Assembly (NCBI RefSeq): GCF_002849595.1
Contig: NZ_NRQR01000012.1
Location: 62,001-126,000, forward strand
Source: Luteimonas rhizosphaerae
Lineage (GTDB): Bacteria; Pseudomonadota; Gammaproteobacteria; Xanthomonadales; Xanthomonadaceae
Direction of reading: 5' to 3'
DNA: 64,000 bases
Shown here: positions 1 through 8,708 of the stretch, in pieces
Layout of the letters: every line of letters starts with the position of its first letter
Numbering within the stretch: position 1 is the stretch's first letter
Translations under genes and position numbers: made by a program
The notes under the pieces: model-generated
The model's database searches: none
What the model was told of the DNA's origin: nothing
What the model saw: only the letters and a program-made list of their open reading frames with translations

Positions 1-1145
1 GGGCACTCGGCACCAAGGCGATCCACGCCGGCCAATCGCCCGACCCCAGCACCGGCGCGGTAATGCCGCCGATCTATGCAACGTCGACCTACGCCCAGTC
101 CAGTCCGGGCGAGCATCAGGGCTTCGAGTACTCGCGCACCCACAACCCCACGCGCTTCGCCTACGAGCGGTGCGTGGCGGGGCTGGAAGGCGGCACGCGC
201 GGCTTCGCGTTCGCCTCGGGCATGGCCGCGACCGCGACCCTGCTCGAACTGCTCGACAGCGGCGACCACATCATCGCGATGGACGACCTCTACGGCGGCA
301 GCTACCGCCTGTTCGAACGCGTGCGCACGCGCAGCGCCGGCCTGTCCTTCAGCTACGTCGACATGACCAACGCCGCTGCGTTCGAGGCGGCGATCACCGA
401 GAAGACGAAGCTGGTCTGGATCGAGACGCCGACCAACCCGATGTTGAAGATCGTCGACATCCAGGCGATCGCGGATATCGCGCACAGGCGCGGCCTGATC
501 GTCGTCGTCGACAACACCTTCGCCTCGCCGATCCTGCAGCGCCCGATCGAACACGGCGCCGACATCGTCATGCATTCGGCCACGAAATACCTCAACGGCC
601 ACTCCGATATGGTCGGCGGCATGCTGGTCGTCGGCGACAACGCCGAGCTCGCCGAGCAGCTGGCGTTCCTGCAGAACTCCGCCGGCGCCGTGCAGGGACC
701 GTTCGACAGCTTCCTCGCGCTGCGTGGCCTCAAGACGCTGCACCTGCGCATGAAGGCGCACTGCGACAATGCGCAGGCCCTGGCCGAGTTTCTCGACGCG
801 CATCCCGCAGTCGAACAGGTCATCTACCCCGGCCTCGCCTCGCACCCGCAGCACGCGTTGGCCAACCGCCAGATGGACGGCTTCGGCGGCATCATCTCGG
901 TCCGCATCAAGGGCGGCTTCGAGGCCGCGAAGCGCTTCTGCGAGCGTACCGAACTGTTCACGCTGGCGGAGTCGCTCGGTGGCGTCGAAAGCCTGGTCAA
1001 CCATCCGGCGGTGATGACACATGCGTCGGTGCCCGTGGAGCGGCGGGCGGCGCTCGGGATCCACGACGATCTGGTGCGGTTGAGTGTTGGGGTGGAAAAC
1101 TACAAGGACCTGGAAGTTGACCTTGCCAATGCGCTGCTGGCTTGA
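1..1145 (+). CDS. metB: Cystathionine gamma-synthase/lyase family PLP enzyme (5' end outside window)
   Basis: This is a Cys/Met-metabolism PLP-dependent enzyme of transsulfuration (cystathionine synthesis from an activated homoserine and cysteine, or the reverse lyase reaction). The reading frame is open from the first bases and reads ALGTKAIHAGQSPDPSTGAV before the first internal ATG at 63, so the true start lies upstream of the window. The SATKYLNGHSDMVGG segment carries the Schiff-base lysine, and ETPTNP and SLGGVESL are typical of the family. About 380 residues are visible, near full length. In Xanthomonas metB marks one border of the variable LPS locus, which fits the genes that follow. 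Synthase and lyase cannot be told apart from sequence alone. Confidence 0.9.
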   Translation, partial: ALGTKAIHAGQSPDPSTGAVMPPIYATSTYAQSSPGEHQGFEYSRTHNPTRFAYERCVAGLEGGTRGFAFASGMAATATLLELLDSGDHIIAMDDLYGGSYRLFERVRTRSAGLSFSYVDMTNAAAFEAAITEKTKLVWIETPTNPMLKIVDIQAIADIAHRRGLIVVVDNTFASPILQRPIEHGADIVMHSATKYLNGHSDMVGGMLVVGDNAELAEQLAFLQNSAGAVQGPFDSFLALRGLKTLHLRMKAHCDNAQALAEFLDAHPAVEQVIYPGLASHPQHALANRQMDGFGGIISVRIKGGFEAAKRFCERTELFTLAESLGGVESLVNHPAVMTHASVPVERRAALGIHDDLVRLSVGVENYKDLEVDLANALLA

Positions 1146-1186
1146 AGCGGTTGCTACCGCAATGAACGAGTCGTCGGAGAGCCGAG

Positions 1187-1978
1187 TTGAATAATTCGTT
1201 CATGCAGCAACTGCGCAACAGCCTGCGGCAACCCGAGTTCTGGGCCTACTCCAGCTGGCTCGATCTCGCCACGAAGCATAGGCGGACACGCCTGGGCGTG
1301 CTTTGGCTCGTTCTGCCGACGCTGATGTTCCTGCTGGTGCTGGGGAATGTGTACTCGCATCTGATGGGATATCCAGTCGCCGAGTATCTTCCCTATCTCG
1401 GACTGGGCTATATCTGCTGGCGATTCATGATCCAGTGCGTCAACGATTCCAGTTCGGTGTTCCGCACCCACAAGGCCTTCATCATGGATGGGCGTGTGAG
1501 GCTGACCGATTTCATCCTGCGCGGCATTGCCAAGGCACTCTTCAATTTCGCGTTCGCATTCATAGTCGTGGTCGGCGTACTGGTCTGGTCGCCAGCCGTG
1601 GAGTGGACGGGGCTCGCAAGCCTGGTGCTCACCGTGCCGATTCTTCTCATCAATATGATCTGGCTCTCGTTCTGCATTGGCCTGGTCGGCGCGCGTTTCC
1701 CCGACACCAGTGAGTTCATTCACACGATATTGGTCGTCGGCTTCCTGCTCACCCCCATTCTTTGGCATGTCGATCGATTCCCGATCGACACCACCCGTGG
1801 TCTGGTCGCACGTCTCAATCCCGCGTTTCACCTGATCGAGGTGGTGCGAGCGCCTGCTCTCGGTCAGATGCCCGAGTTGTCCAGCATTGCGGCAGTCGTC
1901 GCAATGACGGCTGGAGGCTGGTTGATGGCGATGTTTCTTTACAGGCGTTATGCGCGCTTTGTACCGCTGTGGATATGA
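1187..1978 (+). CDS. wzm: O-antigen ABC transporter permease (Wzm-like)
   Basis: This is an ABC-2 type inner-membrane permease of 263 residues for export of an undecaprenyl-linked polysaccharide. It has about six hydrophobic segments, for example at TRLGVLWLVLPTLMFLLVLG, ALFNFAFAFIVVVGVLVW and FIHTILVVGFLLTPILWHVD, the last being typical of polysaccharide exporters. The start is taken as TTG 1187 with GGAGA at 1176-1180; ATG 1202 is an alternative five codons in. Its stop overlaps the ATG of the ATPase gene (ATGA at 1975-1978), so the two are translationally coupled. It is the first gene of the O-antigen cluster after metB and implies ABC-dependent rather than Wzy-dependent O-chain export. 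Confidence 0.85.
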   Translation: MNNSFMQQLRNSLRQPEFWAYSSWLDLATKHRRTRLGVLWLVLPTLMFLLVLGNVYSHLMGYPVAEYLPYLGLGYICWRFMIQCVNDSSSVFRTHKAFIMDGRVRLTDFILRGIAKALFNFAFAFIVVVGVLVWSPAVEWTGLASLVLTVPILLINMIWLSFCIGLVGARFPDTSEFIHTILVVGFLLTPILWHVDRFPIDTTRGLVARLNPAFHLIEVVRAPALGQMPELSSIAAVVAMTAGGWLMAMFLYRRYARFVPLWI

Positions 1979-2778
1979 GGAGCGCCGTGACCGACGTAGG
2001 GATCGATGTCAGAGGCTTGACGCTCGAAGTGCCGTACTTTCTCCAGGAGAACAGCACGGCGGAGCGCGGCTGGTTTTCAACGTTGCTGGGAGCTGCAACG
2101 TCGCCTCCGAAGCGTCGCTTCGCGCGGTTGCTCGATGACGTTTCGTTCCAGATCAAGGCGGGGGATCGGGTTGCGCTTCTCGGGCGCAATGGCGCGGGCA
2201 AGACGACACTCCTCCGTGTCCTGTCGGGCGCGTTCGCACCCACATCCGGACAGGTGGACGTCACAGGCTCGCGGCAGGCGCTGCTGAATCTGGGTCTTGG
2301 ATTCAATGGCGAAGCAACTCTCGTGGAGAATATCTTTCTGCGCGCGACCGCAATGGGGATCGCCCCGGCGCTGATCCGGGGCATGGTCACATCGATCCTG
2401 CGTTTCGCAGAGCTTGAAGATGTAGCGGGTCGAAGGCTGTCGACGCTTTCTTCGGGTCAACGTATGCGACTTGGCTTTGCGATCTCCACGTCGATCCAGC
2501 AGGACATCATGCTGATGGACGAATGGTTCGGGGCGGGCGACGCTGCCTTCATCGAAAAGGCGAGGAAGCGAATGAACGATCGGGTTGCGGGCAGCCAGAT
2601 CGTGGTGCTCGCGAGCCATAATTTCATGATGTTACGCAAGGTGTGCACCAGCGGCCTCGTGATGGAAAAGGGCAGGCTTGTCTACAGCGGCCCCGTCAGC
2701 GACGCGATCCAGGCCTACAAGGACGTCTATCACGCACGAAAAAAGGAAAAGCCGAAGCCGGTCGCAGGCTCGGAGTGA
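1975..2778 (+). CDS. wzt: O-antigen ABC transporter ATP-binding protein (Wzt-like, short form)
   Basis: This is the ATPase partner of the upstream permease. It carries Walker A GRNGAGKTT (Lys76), the signature LSSGQRMRLGFA and Walker B IMLMDEW with a GAGDAAF segment, as in the polysaccharide-export (Wzt/TagH) subfamily. At 267 residues it ends shortly after the nucleotide-binding domain and lacks the C-terminal carbohydrate-binding domain of long Wzt proteins, so export is unlikely to depend on recognition of a terminal cap through Wzt. The ATG at 1975 overlaps the permease stop. GTG 1987 is a serious alternative start because GAGGAG lies just upstream of it at 1977-1982. Confidence 0.85.
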   Translation: MRSAVTDVGIDVRGLTLEVPYFLQENSTAERGWFSTLLGAATSPPKRRFARLLDDVSFQIKAGDRVALLGRNGAGKTTLLRVLSGAFAPTSGQVDVTGSRQALLNLGLGFNGEATLVENIFLRATAMGIAPALIRGMVTSILRFAELEDVAGRRLSTLSSGQRMRLGFAISTSIQQDIMLMDEWFGAGDAAFIEKARKRMNDRVAGSQIVVLASHNFMMLRKVCTSGLVMEKGRLVYSGPVSDAIQAYKDVYHARKKEKPKPVAGSE

Positions 2779-2832
2779 TGCCATGGCGCGTGGACCAGAC
2801 GCGTGACGAAATTCCGAAAAAAATTCAGGTGA

Positions 2833-4116
2833 ATGAAAATGAGTGAAGGCGAGAAAGCGGGCTCGGACGCGAATCCGGTCGGGACCCTGTCGGTGATCGG
2901 TCTGGGCTACATCGGGCTGCCGACCGCGGCCATGTTTGCGTCCTCGGGTATCGACGTCGTTGGCGTCGATATCAGCCAGCGCGCCGTGGATGCCGTCAAC
3001 AGCGGCAAGGCGCACATCGAAGAAGGCAATCTCGACGAGCTCGTCGAGCACTGCGTCGCCGCCGGTCGACTGCGTGCGACGACCACTCCCGTCGCTGCGG
3101 ATGTCTTCATCATTGCGGTACCGACACCGGTCGCGCATGACGAAACGCGCGCGCCTGATGTGTCATTCGTGCAGGCTGCGGGGCGGGCGATCGCCCCCTT
3201 TCTTCGTGCCGGAAATCTGGTGATCCTCGAATCGACGTCACCAGTCGGCACGACCGGAATGCTGGCCGAGCTCCTCTCGTCCGAGCGTCCGGACCTCACG
3301 TTTCCCCAGCAGGCCGGGGAGGATTCGGACATCTGCCTTGCCTACTGCCCGGAGCGCATCATTCCAGGGCAGATGCTGAAGGAGCTCGTCGAGAATGACC
3401 GGATCGTGGGCGGCATGACGGCGCGTTGTGCCGAGCGCGCCGCTGCGGTTTACAAGGTGTTCGTGCGAGGCGTGTGCCATCTCTCGACGGACCGGACTGC
3501 CGAGATGGTCAAGCTGACAGAGAACGCGTTTCGTGACGTCAATATCGCGTTCGCGAACGAACTGTCGATGATCTGCGACGATCTGGATGTCGATGTGTGG
3601 AAGGTGATCGACTTTGCGAATCGCCATCCGCGCGTCGCGATCCTTCAGCCTGGCGCCGGCGTCGGGGGGCACTGCATCGCAGTGGATCCCTGGTTTATCG
3701 TGTCGAGCGCGCCGGAGCGATCACGCATCATCCGTGTCGCGCGTGAAGTGAACGACAGCAAGCCCCAGTTCCTCATTCGACAGGTCGAGGCGGAACTCGC
3801 AAATAGTCCGGGGAAGAAGATCGCGTGCCTTGGGCTTAGCTACAAGGCGGACGTGGACGACTTCCGGGAGAGTCCTTCTTTGGAGATCGCGACGACGCTT
3901 TCCGCTCGCTACCCGGGGCAAGTGCTCTGCGTGGATCCGTTCGCGCACGCGTTGCCTGCGAGCGAAGCGCAATCCCGTGGTCTGACCTTCGTGGATATCG
4001 ACGTTGCGATGGAGCAGGCGGAGGTTGTGCTGATCCTGGTCCCGCACAGTGCGTTCCGTTCCCGTCCAAGGCCGGAAGACAAGACCGTCATCGATCCCGT
4101 CGGTTTCTGGCGTTGA
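2833..4116 (+). CDS. wecC: UDP-N-acetyl-D-mannosamine dehydrogenase
   Basis: It oxidises UDP-ManNAc to UDP-ManNAcA with NAD+, giving an acidic sugar for the surface polysaccharide. The 427 residues match WecC throughout: N-terminal Rossmann motif GLGYIGLPTAAMFA, then ESTSPVGTT, LTENAFRDVNIAFANE and the catalytic segment GVGGHCIAVDP (Cys281), followed by the C-terminal UDP-binding domain with GLSYKADVDDFRESPS. The start is ATG 2833; a second ATG at 2839 is possible. The substrate is supplied by WecB (16637-17797), encoded on the opposite strand in the same locus. The gap from wzt is 54 bases, so it is probably in the same transcript. Confidence 0.92.
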   Translation: MKMSEGEKAGSDANPVGTLSVIGLGYIGLPTAAMFASSGIDVVGVDISQRAVDAVNSGKAHIEEGNLDELVEHCVAAGRLRATTTPVAADVFIIAVPTPVAHDETRAPDVSFVQAAGRAIAPFLRAGNLVILESTSPVGTTGMLAELLSSERPDLTFPQQAGEDSDICLAYCPERIIPGQMLKELVENDRIVGGMTARCAERAAAVYKVFVRGVCHLSTDRTAEMVKLTENAFRDVNIAFANELSMICDDLDVDVWKVIDFANRHPRVAILQPGAGVGGHCIAVDPWFIVSSAPERSRIIRVAREVNDSKPQFLIRQVEAELANSPGKKIACLGLSYKADVDDFRESPSLEIATTLSARYPGQVLCVDPFAHALPASEAQSRGLTFVDIDVAMEQAEVVLILVPHSAFRSRPRPEDKTVIDPVGFWR

Positions 4117-4140
4117 TCGCAAGCGCAGCTGGAGCAAGTG

Positions 4141-6780
4141 ATGTCTGACCGTCAGATTCCCGTGGACGCCGTACAGCTGGAAACACAGCCGGTCGATCGT
4201 CCGGCTGTGCTTGCCATGGAGCCGACTGAAGTCGACCAGGACAGGTGGCCACGGCTGCTCTGGGCGAGAGACCGTGCTCGGGGTGCCCGCAGTGTGCTGC
4301 TGATCGGCGGTGGCGTTTCCCCGCTGGCCGTTCTGCTGGCTCGGGAAGGCGCGCGCGTGACGATGCTGGACGCCAAAGGGGAGGCGCTGGAAGAGCTGGC
4401 GGAAGAGCTCGAGGCGGAAGGTCGCGTAGCGGGAAGTGACCATATCCTTCGCAGGTTGAGCTCCGAGGCGTTGCGCGAAGTCCTGTCGACGGAACCGTAC
4501 GACGCGATCGTCGTGCTGGACGGTTACTGGTTCGAGTTGCCTTCGTTGCTGCCGTTGCTGACGTCCAGCGTTGCCGGCCAAGGTGCCGTCATCATTTCGG
4601 TCGCATTCGACGGGCGCGACACACGCGATGGCGCCCCGGTGTTTCCAAGCACTCTGTTGGAAACGCTCCCGGCATTCGCAGCGGAGCAAATGGACTTCGT
4701 CAACGGCCAGGTCGAAGCGGTATTCAGACACGCCGGAGTCGACCCGGTTCGGAACCCTGGTGACGCGTTGGCGTTGACAGAGCGGATTGCCTGTCACGAG
4801 ATGCAGCGTCTTTCTACGGAGGCCAGAGCTGCCGTCCGGGAACTGCAAGACACGCGCGAATCTCTCGCTGAGTCGGAGCAGAAGGCGAGTGAACTCAGAG
4901 AGAGCACTGCGTTTCGGCTGGGGCTGGCACTCGTATTGGCTGCGCGCTCGCCTCGTGAGTTCTTCAAGTTGCCCTTGACGGTCATGAGGCTGTTCAGGGG
5001 GCGCAGAACTGTCGCTCGGTCGCTGCCAGTCAATCAGAAGCGCACCGGATTCAGCGATTGGGATAAAGAAAGCATCCGGAATCTTGCGCGACAGGTTATG
5101 GAAGGTGGCAGCAATGCTGTGATGCAGGCTGTCCGGAATCATCTGGTCGACGCTTCTGATTCGACGCTGTCGTTCGGTTACCTCATCGCTGCCCAAGCCT
5201 GCGGTTCCGAAGGGCGACATGACTTGGAGTTTGAGATCGCGTCACACGCAATTGCTTTGAACCGTTCGGTCGGAATGTTGCGCGGCTTCCTCCACGTCGC
5301 GCTTCGCTGCCGCAGAATGGTTGAGGCCAGTGAAACCTTGCGAGAGCTGCATAGTTCCGCACGTAGCGGGAACCGAATTGCCAAGGACTTCATCAAGCAG
5401 TTTAAGAACACTTCGTCCTACAAGATTGCAGTGCTCGAATCGATTCCGCCGCGACCAACGGAGTGGGCGGCTGCTGATGGTGATCGGTTCGTCTATGTGC
5501 TGCATAACAGCCTGCCGTATTCTTCCGGCGGATATGCCACCCGTTCCCATGGCGTCGCTGCCGGTTTGCATGAGCGCGGCCACAACATCGTTTGCCTGAC
5601 GAGGCCAGGCTTTCCGCTCGATATCAGGAAGGATCTAGCGCCGGTCGACGCGCCTATTGTTGATGTTATAGACGCGATTCCCTATCAGCGCATTCGGCTC
5701 CCGAGCCGCGAGGGGATACCCGAATACAGGTACGTACTCTCCTCGGCGAAACAGATGGAAGAGGAACTCCGCCGGCTCAAGCCCGCTTATGTCCAGGCGG
5801 CGTCGAACTACGTCACCGGCCTGCCGGCCCTCATTGCGGCACGTCGAATTGGCGTGCCGTTCTTCTACGAGGTGAGAGGCCTCTGGGAGATAACCCGCAT
5901 GTCGCGGGACCAGCAGTTCGGTGAAAGCATCTCGTTCGATGTCCAGCGTCACATCGAGGGCACCCTTGCCAAGGAAGCGGATCACGTGTTCACGCTCACC
6001 GAGCCGATGCGGGAGGAACTGATCGAGCGTGGCGTCGATCCTGAGCGGATTACGCTTCTGCCCAACTCGGTGGATGCGGATCGATTCCAACCGGTGCCAA
6101 AGGATCTCGCGCTGTCGCAGGCGCTCGGCCTGCCCGATGGTGTCCCGGTGATCGGGTACATCGGCACCTTCGTCATCTACGAGGGGCTGGAGCATCTCGC
6201 CGAAGCCTGCGTGATGCTGCATGCGCGCGGCCATGACTTCAGGCTGCTGCTTGTTGGCAACGAAAACGCGTCGGGCCAGGAACGTGGGCCGATCACGGAG
6301 GAGGTGCTACGGATCGCGCGCGAGGGCGGGATCGAAGACAAGCTGATCATGCCCGGACGTATTCCGCACGAGCAGGTGGAGTCCTATTACTCGATGGTCG
6401 ACATCTGTCCCTTTCCCCGCAAGCCGTGGCCGGTCTGCGAGATGGTTTCGCCGATGAAGCCACTCGAAGCGCTCGCCATGGAAAAGGCCGTCGTCGTCTC
6501 GAGCGTGCGCGCGCTGGTCGAGATGATCGAGGATGGGGTGACCGGCCGCGTGTTCGAGAAAGGCAACGTGGAGAGCCTCGCCGATGTCATGGAGGAGCTC
6601 ATCCTGGATCCGGGTAAGCGCAGCGCCTACGGGCGGGCGGGTCGGGACTGGGTGGTGCGGGAACGGTCCTGGAACCAGATTGCGGACAAGATCGAAGGCG
6701 TCATCGCGCAGCACGAAGCGGTGCGCGCCAACGCATCGACCGCAGAGGCCGTGACGTCGTCGTCAACTACCGCGCTGTAG
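4141..6780 (+). CDS. Fusion protein: methyltransferase-like domain, coiled coil and GT4 glycosyltransferase
   Basis: This 880-residue cytoplasmic protein is probably a sugar transferase for O-chain assembly. The N-terminal part (about 45-190) has a Rossmann-like motif, VLLIGGGVSPLAVLLAREG, followed by an acidic strand end (TMLDA), as in class I SAM methyltransferases; the rest of that domain is degenerate. Residues about 215-255 are helical and charged (probable coiled coil). The module STAFRLGLALVLAARSPREF follows from Ser255. From about residue 450 there is a GT4/GT-B transferase: SSGGYATRSHGVAAGL, FYEVRGLWE, LLPNSVDADRF, GYIGTFVIYEGLEHL and MKPLEALAMEKAVVVS, with the last Glu in the family donor-binding position. 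The start is ATG 4141 with GGAG at 4131. The transferred sugar cannot be told. Confidence 0.75.
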   Translation: MSDRQIPVDAVQLETQPVDRPAVLAMEPTEVDQDRWPRLLWARDRARGARSVLLIGGGVSPLAVLLAREGARVTMLDAKGEALEELAEELEAEGRVAGSDHILRRLSSEALREVLSTEPYDAIVVLDGYWFELPSLLPLLTSSVAGQGAVIISVAFDGRDTRDGAPVFPSTLLETLPAFAAEQMDFVNGQVEAVFRHAGVDPVRNPGDALALTERIACHEMQRLSTEARAAVRELQDTRESLAESEQKASELRESTAFRLGLALVLAARSPREFFKLPLTVMRLFRGRRTVARSLPVNQKRTGFSDWDKESIRNLARQVMEGGSNAVMQAVRNHLVDASDSTLSFGYLIAAQACGSEGRHDLEFEIASHAIALNRSVGMLRGFLHVALRCRRMVEASETLRELHSSARSGNRIAKDFIKQFKNTSSYKIAVLESIPPRPTEWAAADGDRFVYVLHNSLPYSSGGYATRSHGVAAGLHERGHNIVCLTRPGFPLDIRKDLAPVDAPIVDVIDAIPYQRIRLPSREGIPEYRYVLSSAKQMEEELRRLKPAYVQAASNYVTGLPALIAARRIGVPFFYEVRGLWEITRMSRDQQFGESISFDVQRHIEGTLAKEADHVFTLTEPMREELIERGVDPERITLLPNSVDADRFQPVPKDLALSQALGLPDGVPVIGYIGTFVIYEGLEHLAEACVMLHARGHDFRLLLVGNENASGQERGPITEEVLRIAREGGIEDKLIMPGRIPHEQVESYYSMVDICPFPRKPWPVCEMVSPMKPLEALAMEKAVVVSSVRALVEMIEDGVTGRVFEKGNVESLADVMEELILDPGKRSAYGRAGRDWVVRERSWNQIADKIEGVIAQHEAVRANASTAEAVTSSSTTAL

Positions 6781-6809
6781 GCGTGTGCGTCAGCGTCGGT
6801 AGATAGCCC

Positions 6810-8708
6810 ATGTCAGAAACGGAGCGCGAGCGCGCGGATCGAATCAACCTGCTGCAAGCGCAGGACAGATCCGAGCGCCTGTATCTGGACAAGATCGACG
6901 CGGAGCTTTCGCTGGCCAGGTTGCAGCATCGCGTCGCGCTGCTTGAGGACTCGGGTGCATTTCGCCTGGGCGTTGCGCTGGTGGCGGCTTGCAGGTCCAT
7001 CCGGGGTTTGCTGGGACTTCCCGCGGCGTTGCTGGCGATCTTGGCGCATCTGCGGCAGAAGAGCGGACGGAATATGCCGGACGCCCTGACCGACGACGCG
7101 GTGCCCCTGGCGGATCTGTTGCGCGTGCTGCCACCTGCCGATCTGCGACATCCCTTGCGGGAAACCCCGCCGCCGCAGGTTGGCAACCTCAGGGTCGCCG
7201 CTGTCGTCGATGAGTTCACCGAGTTCGGTTTCTCGCCCGAATGCGACTTCGTCAATCTCCCTCCTGTCGGCTTCGAACAGGTGCTGGACGACCTGCGGCC
7301 GCACCTGCTGTTCGTCGAATCCTGTTGGCGGGGCTCCGGCAACGGTTGGTTGCGGAAGATCCACCCCGTGTCCGGGGCACTGGCGCACCTGATTGGCTGC
7401 TGCAGGCGTCGAGGGATCCCGACGGTCTTCTGGAACAAGGAAGATCCTTCGCACTTCGCGCATTTCATCGACGCGGCACGGTTCTTCGATCATGTGTTCA
7501 CGACCGATGCGGACTGCGTGCCTCGTTACCAGGCGGAACTCGGGCACGCGCGCGTCCATGTGCTGCGCTTCGGTTGCCAGCCGCGGATCCATAATCCTGT
7601 GACGGGCGTAGCCCGGCGCGTGGCGGCCAGTTTTGCAGGCTCCTGGTATGCCCAGTACCCGGAGCGTTCCGAAGATCTCCAGCGACTGATTGGCGTAGTC
7701 GCGCATGTGATGCCGGTCGAGATCCACGACCGCAACGCCGACAGGGGCGACCCGAAATTCGCGTTTCCCGCGCAGTTCGCCCCGATGATGAAAGGGGCCA
7801 TTCCGTATGCGGAGATCGCAGTCGCCTACAAGGCGTGCTGGTTCGGGATCAACATCAATACCATCAAGGGCTCGCCGACGATGTTCGCCAGGCGCGTCTA
7901 CGAACTGCTTGCAAGCAACACGCTGGTCATCAGCAATCGCTCCGTCGGCATGGAGGCGGAGTTCGGCGACGTGGTGCTATCGGAAGCGACCCCCGGACTG
8001 CCTGCACGTCTGGCGCAACTTCGTGACTCGGAGCGCGAGCGGAGCCGGCTGCAGGTGGCCGGCTTGCGCAAGGTGTTGTCGTCGCACACCGCCCAGGCAA
8101 GGCTGGGCGAGCTGGCATCGATCGTACTGGGCGTCGACTATCGACCCGCACGCGCCCTCGTGATCATGCTCGCGATCGTGCGGAGTCCCGTGGAGGCAGC
8201 CCTCGCGCTCGAGACCCATTCGGCGCAGCGATGGCCCCACACGCGTCTGATCCTTCTGGTGCCATCGGAAGACGCTGCATACAGCAGGTTCCTGGCGCCG
8301 GCTGTTACGGTGATGACCGCCGACGAGGCCGTGACGCTGCGTACGCCTTGCGCGGATGAAGAGGCTTGCTGGTTCGCGCCGTTAGACATCAACGATTATT
8401 ACGGACCGCACTACGTGTCCGATCTGGCGCTGGCCACGCTCTATGCCGAGGGGCGGCCGGTCGGAAAAAGCCGGGCGTTCGCGTGGCAGGACAACGCTGG
8501 TCTGCAGGTGTTGGACGGTGTCGTACATGCGCCGGCGACGCTGCGCATGCGGTCATCACTGGTACCCGCCGCGTGGCTGGACGGTCCGTCAGGGGACTGG
8601 GTCGGAAAGCTGGACGGGGATTTGACGCTTGAGGGGATCGCGACGGATGCGTTCAATTACTGCAGGATGGGGGCGGGGCAACATGTTCAGGATGTCGTGG
8701 TGGCTTGA
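6810..8708 (+). CDS. CgeB-like glycosyltransferase family protein
   Basis: A probable cytoplasmic glycosyltransferase of 632 residues. The N-terminus is a charged helix (about 1-45) followed by the module SGAFRLGVALVAACRSIRGL (about 48-70), which also occurs in the preceding fusion protein. The middle matches CgeB/DUF3880-type transferases: LFVESCWRGSGNGWLRKI, IPTVFWNKEDPSHF, VFTTDADCVPRYQ, FAGSWYAQYPER and SPTMFARRVYELLASNTLVIS. The last about 200 residues (with DINDYYGPHYVSDLALATLY) resemble the C-terminal part of some GT2 transferases but lack a nucleotide-sugar site of their own. It is followed with a 26-base overlap by the heparinase-type gene. Donor and acceptor are unknown. Confidence 0.7.
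   Translation: MSETERERADRINLLQAQDRSERLYLDKIDAELSLARLQHRVALLEDSGAFRLGVALVAACRSIRGLLGLPAALLAILAHLRQKSGRNMPDALTDDAVPLADLLRVLPPADLRHPLRETPPPQVGNLRVAAVVDEFTEFGFSPECDFVNLPPVGFEQVLDDLRPHLLFVESCWRGSGNGWLRKIHPVSGALAHLIGCCRRRGIPTVFWNKEDPSHFAHFIDAARFFDHVFTTDADCVPRYQAELGHARVHVLRFGCQPRIHNPVTGVARRVAASFAGSWYAQYPERSEDLQRLIGVVAHVMPVEIHDRNADRGDPKFAFPAQFAPMMKGAIPYAEIAVAYKACWFGININTIKGSPTMFARRVYELLASNTLVISNRSVGMEAEFGDVVLSEATPGLPARLAQLRDSERERSRLQVAGLRKVLSSHTAQARLGELASIVLGVDYRPARALVIMLAIVRSPVEAALALETHSAQRWPHTRLILLVPSEDAAYSRFLAPAVTVMTADEAVTLRTPCADEEACWFAPLDINDYYGPHYVSDLALATLYAEGRPVGKSRAFAWQDNAGLQVLDGVVHAPATLRMRSSLVPAAWLDGPSGDWVGKLDGDLTLEGIATDAFNYCRMGAGQHVQDVVVA

Noticed and set aside
1147..1160. Terminator after metB (GCGGT-TGCT-ACCGC)
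   Set aside because: Five-base stem without a T-run; too weak to call.
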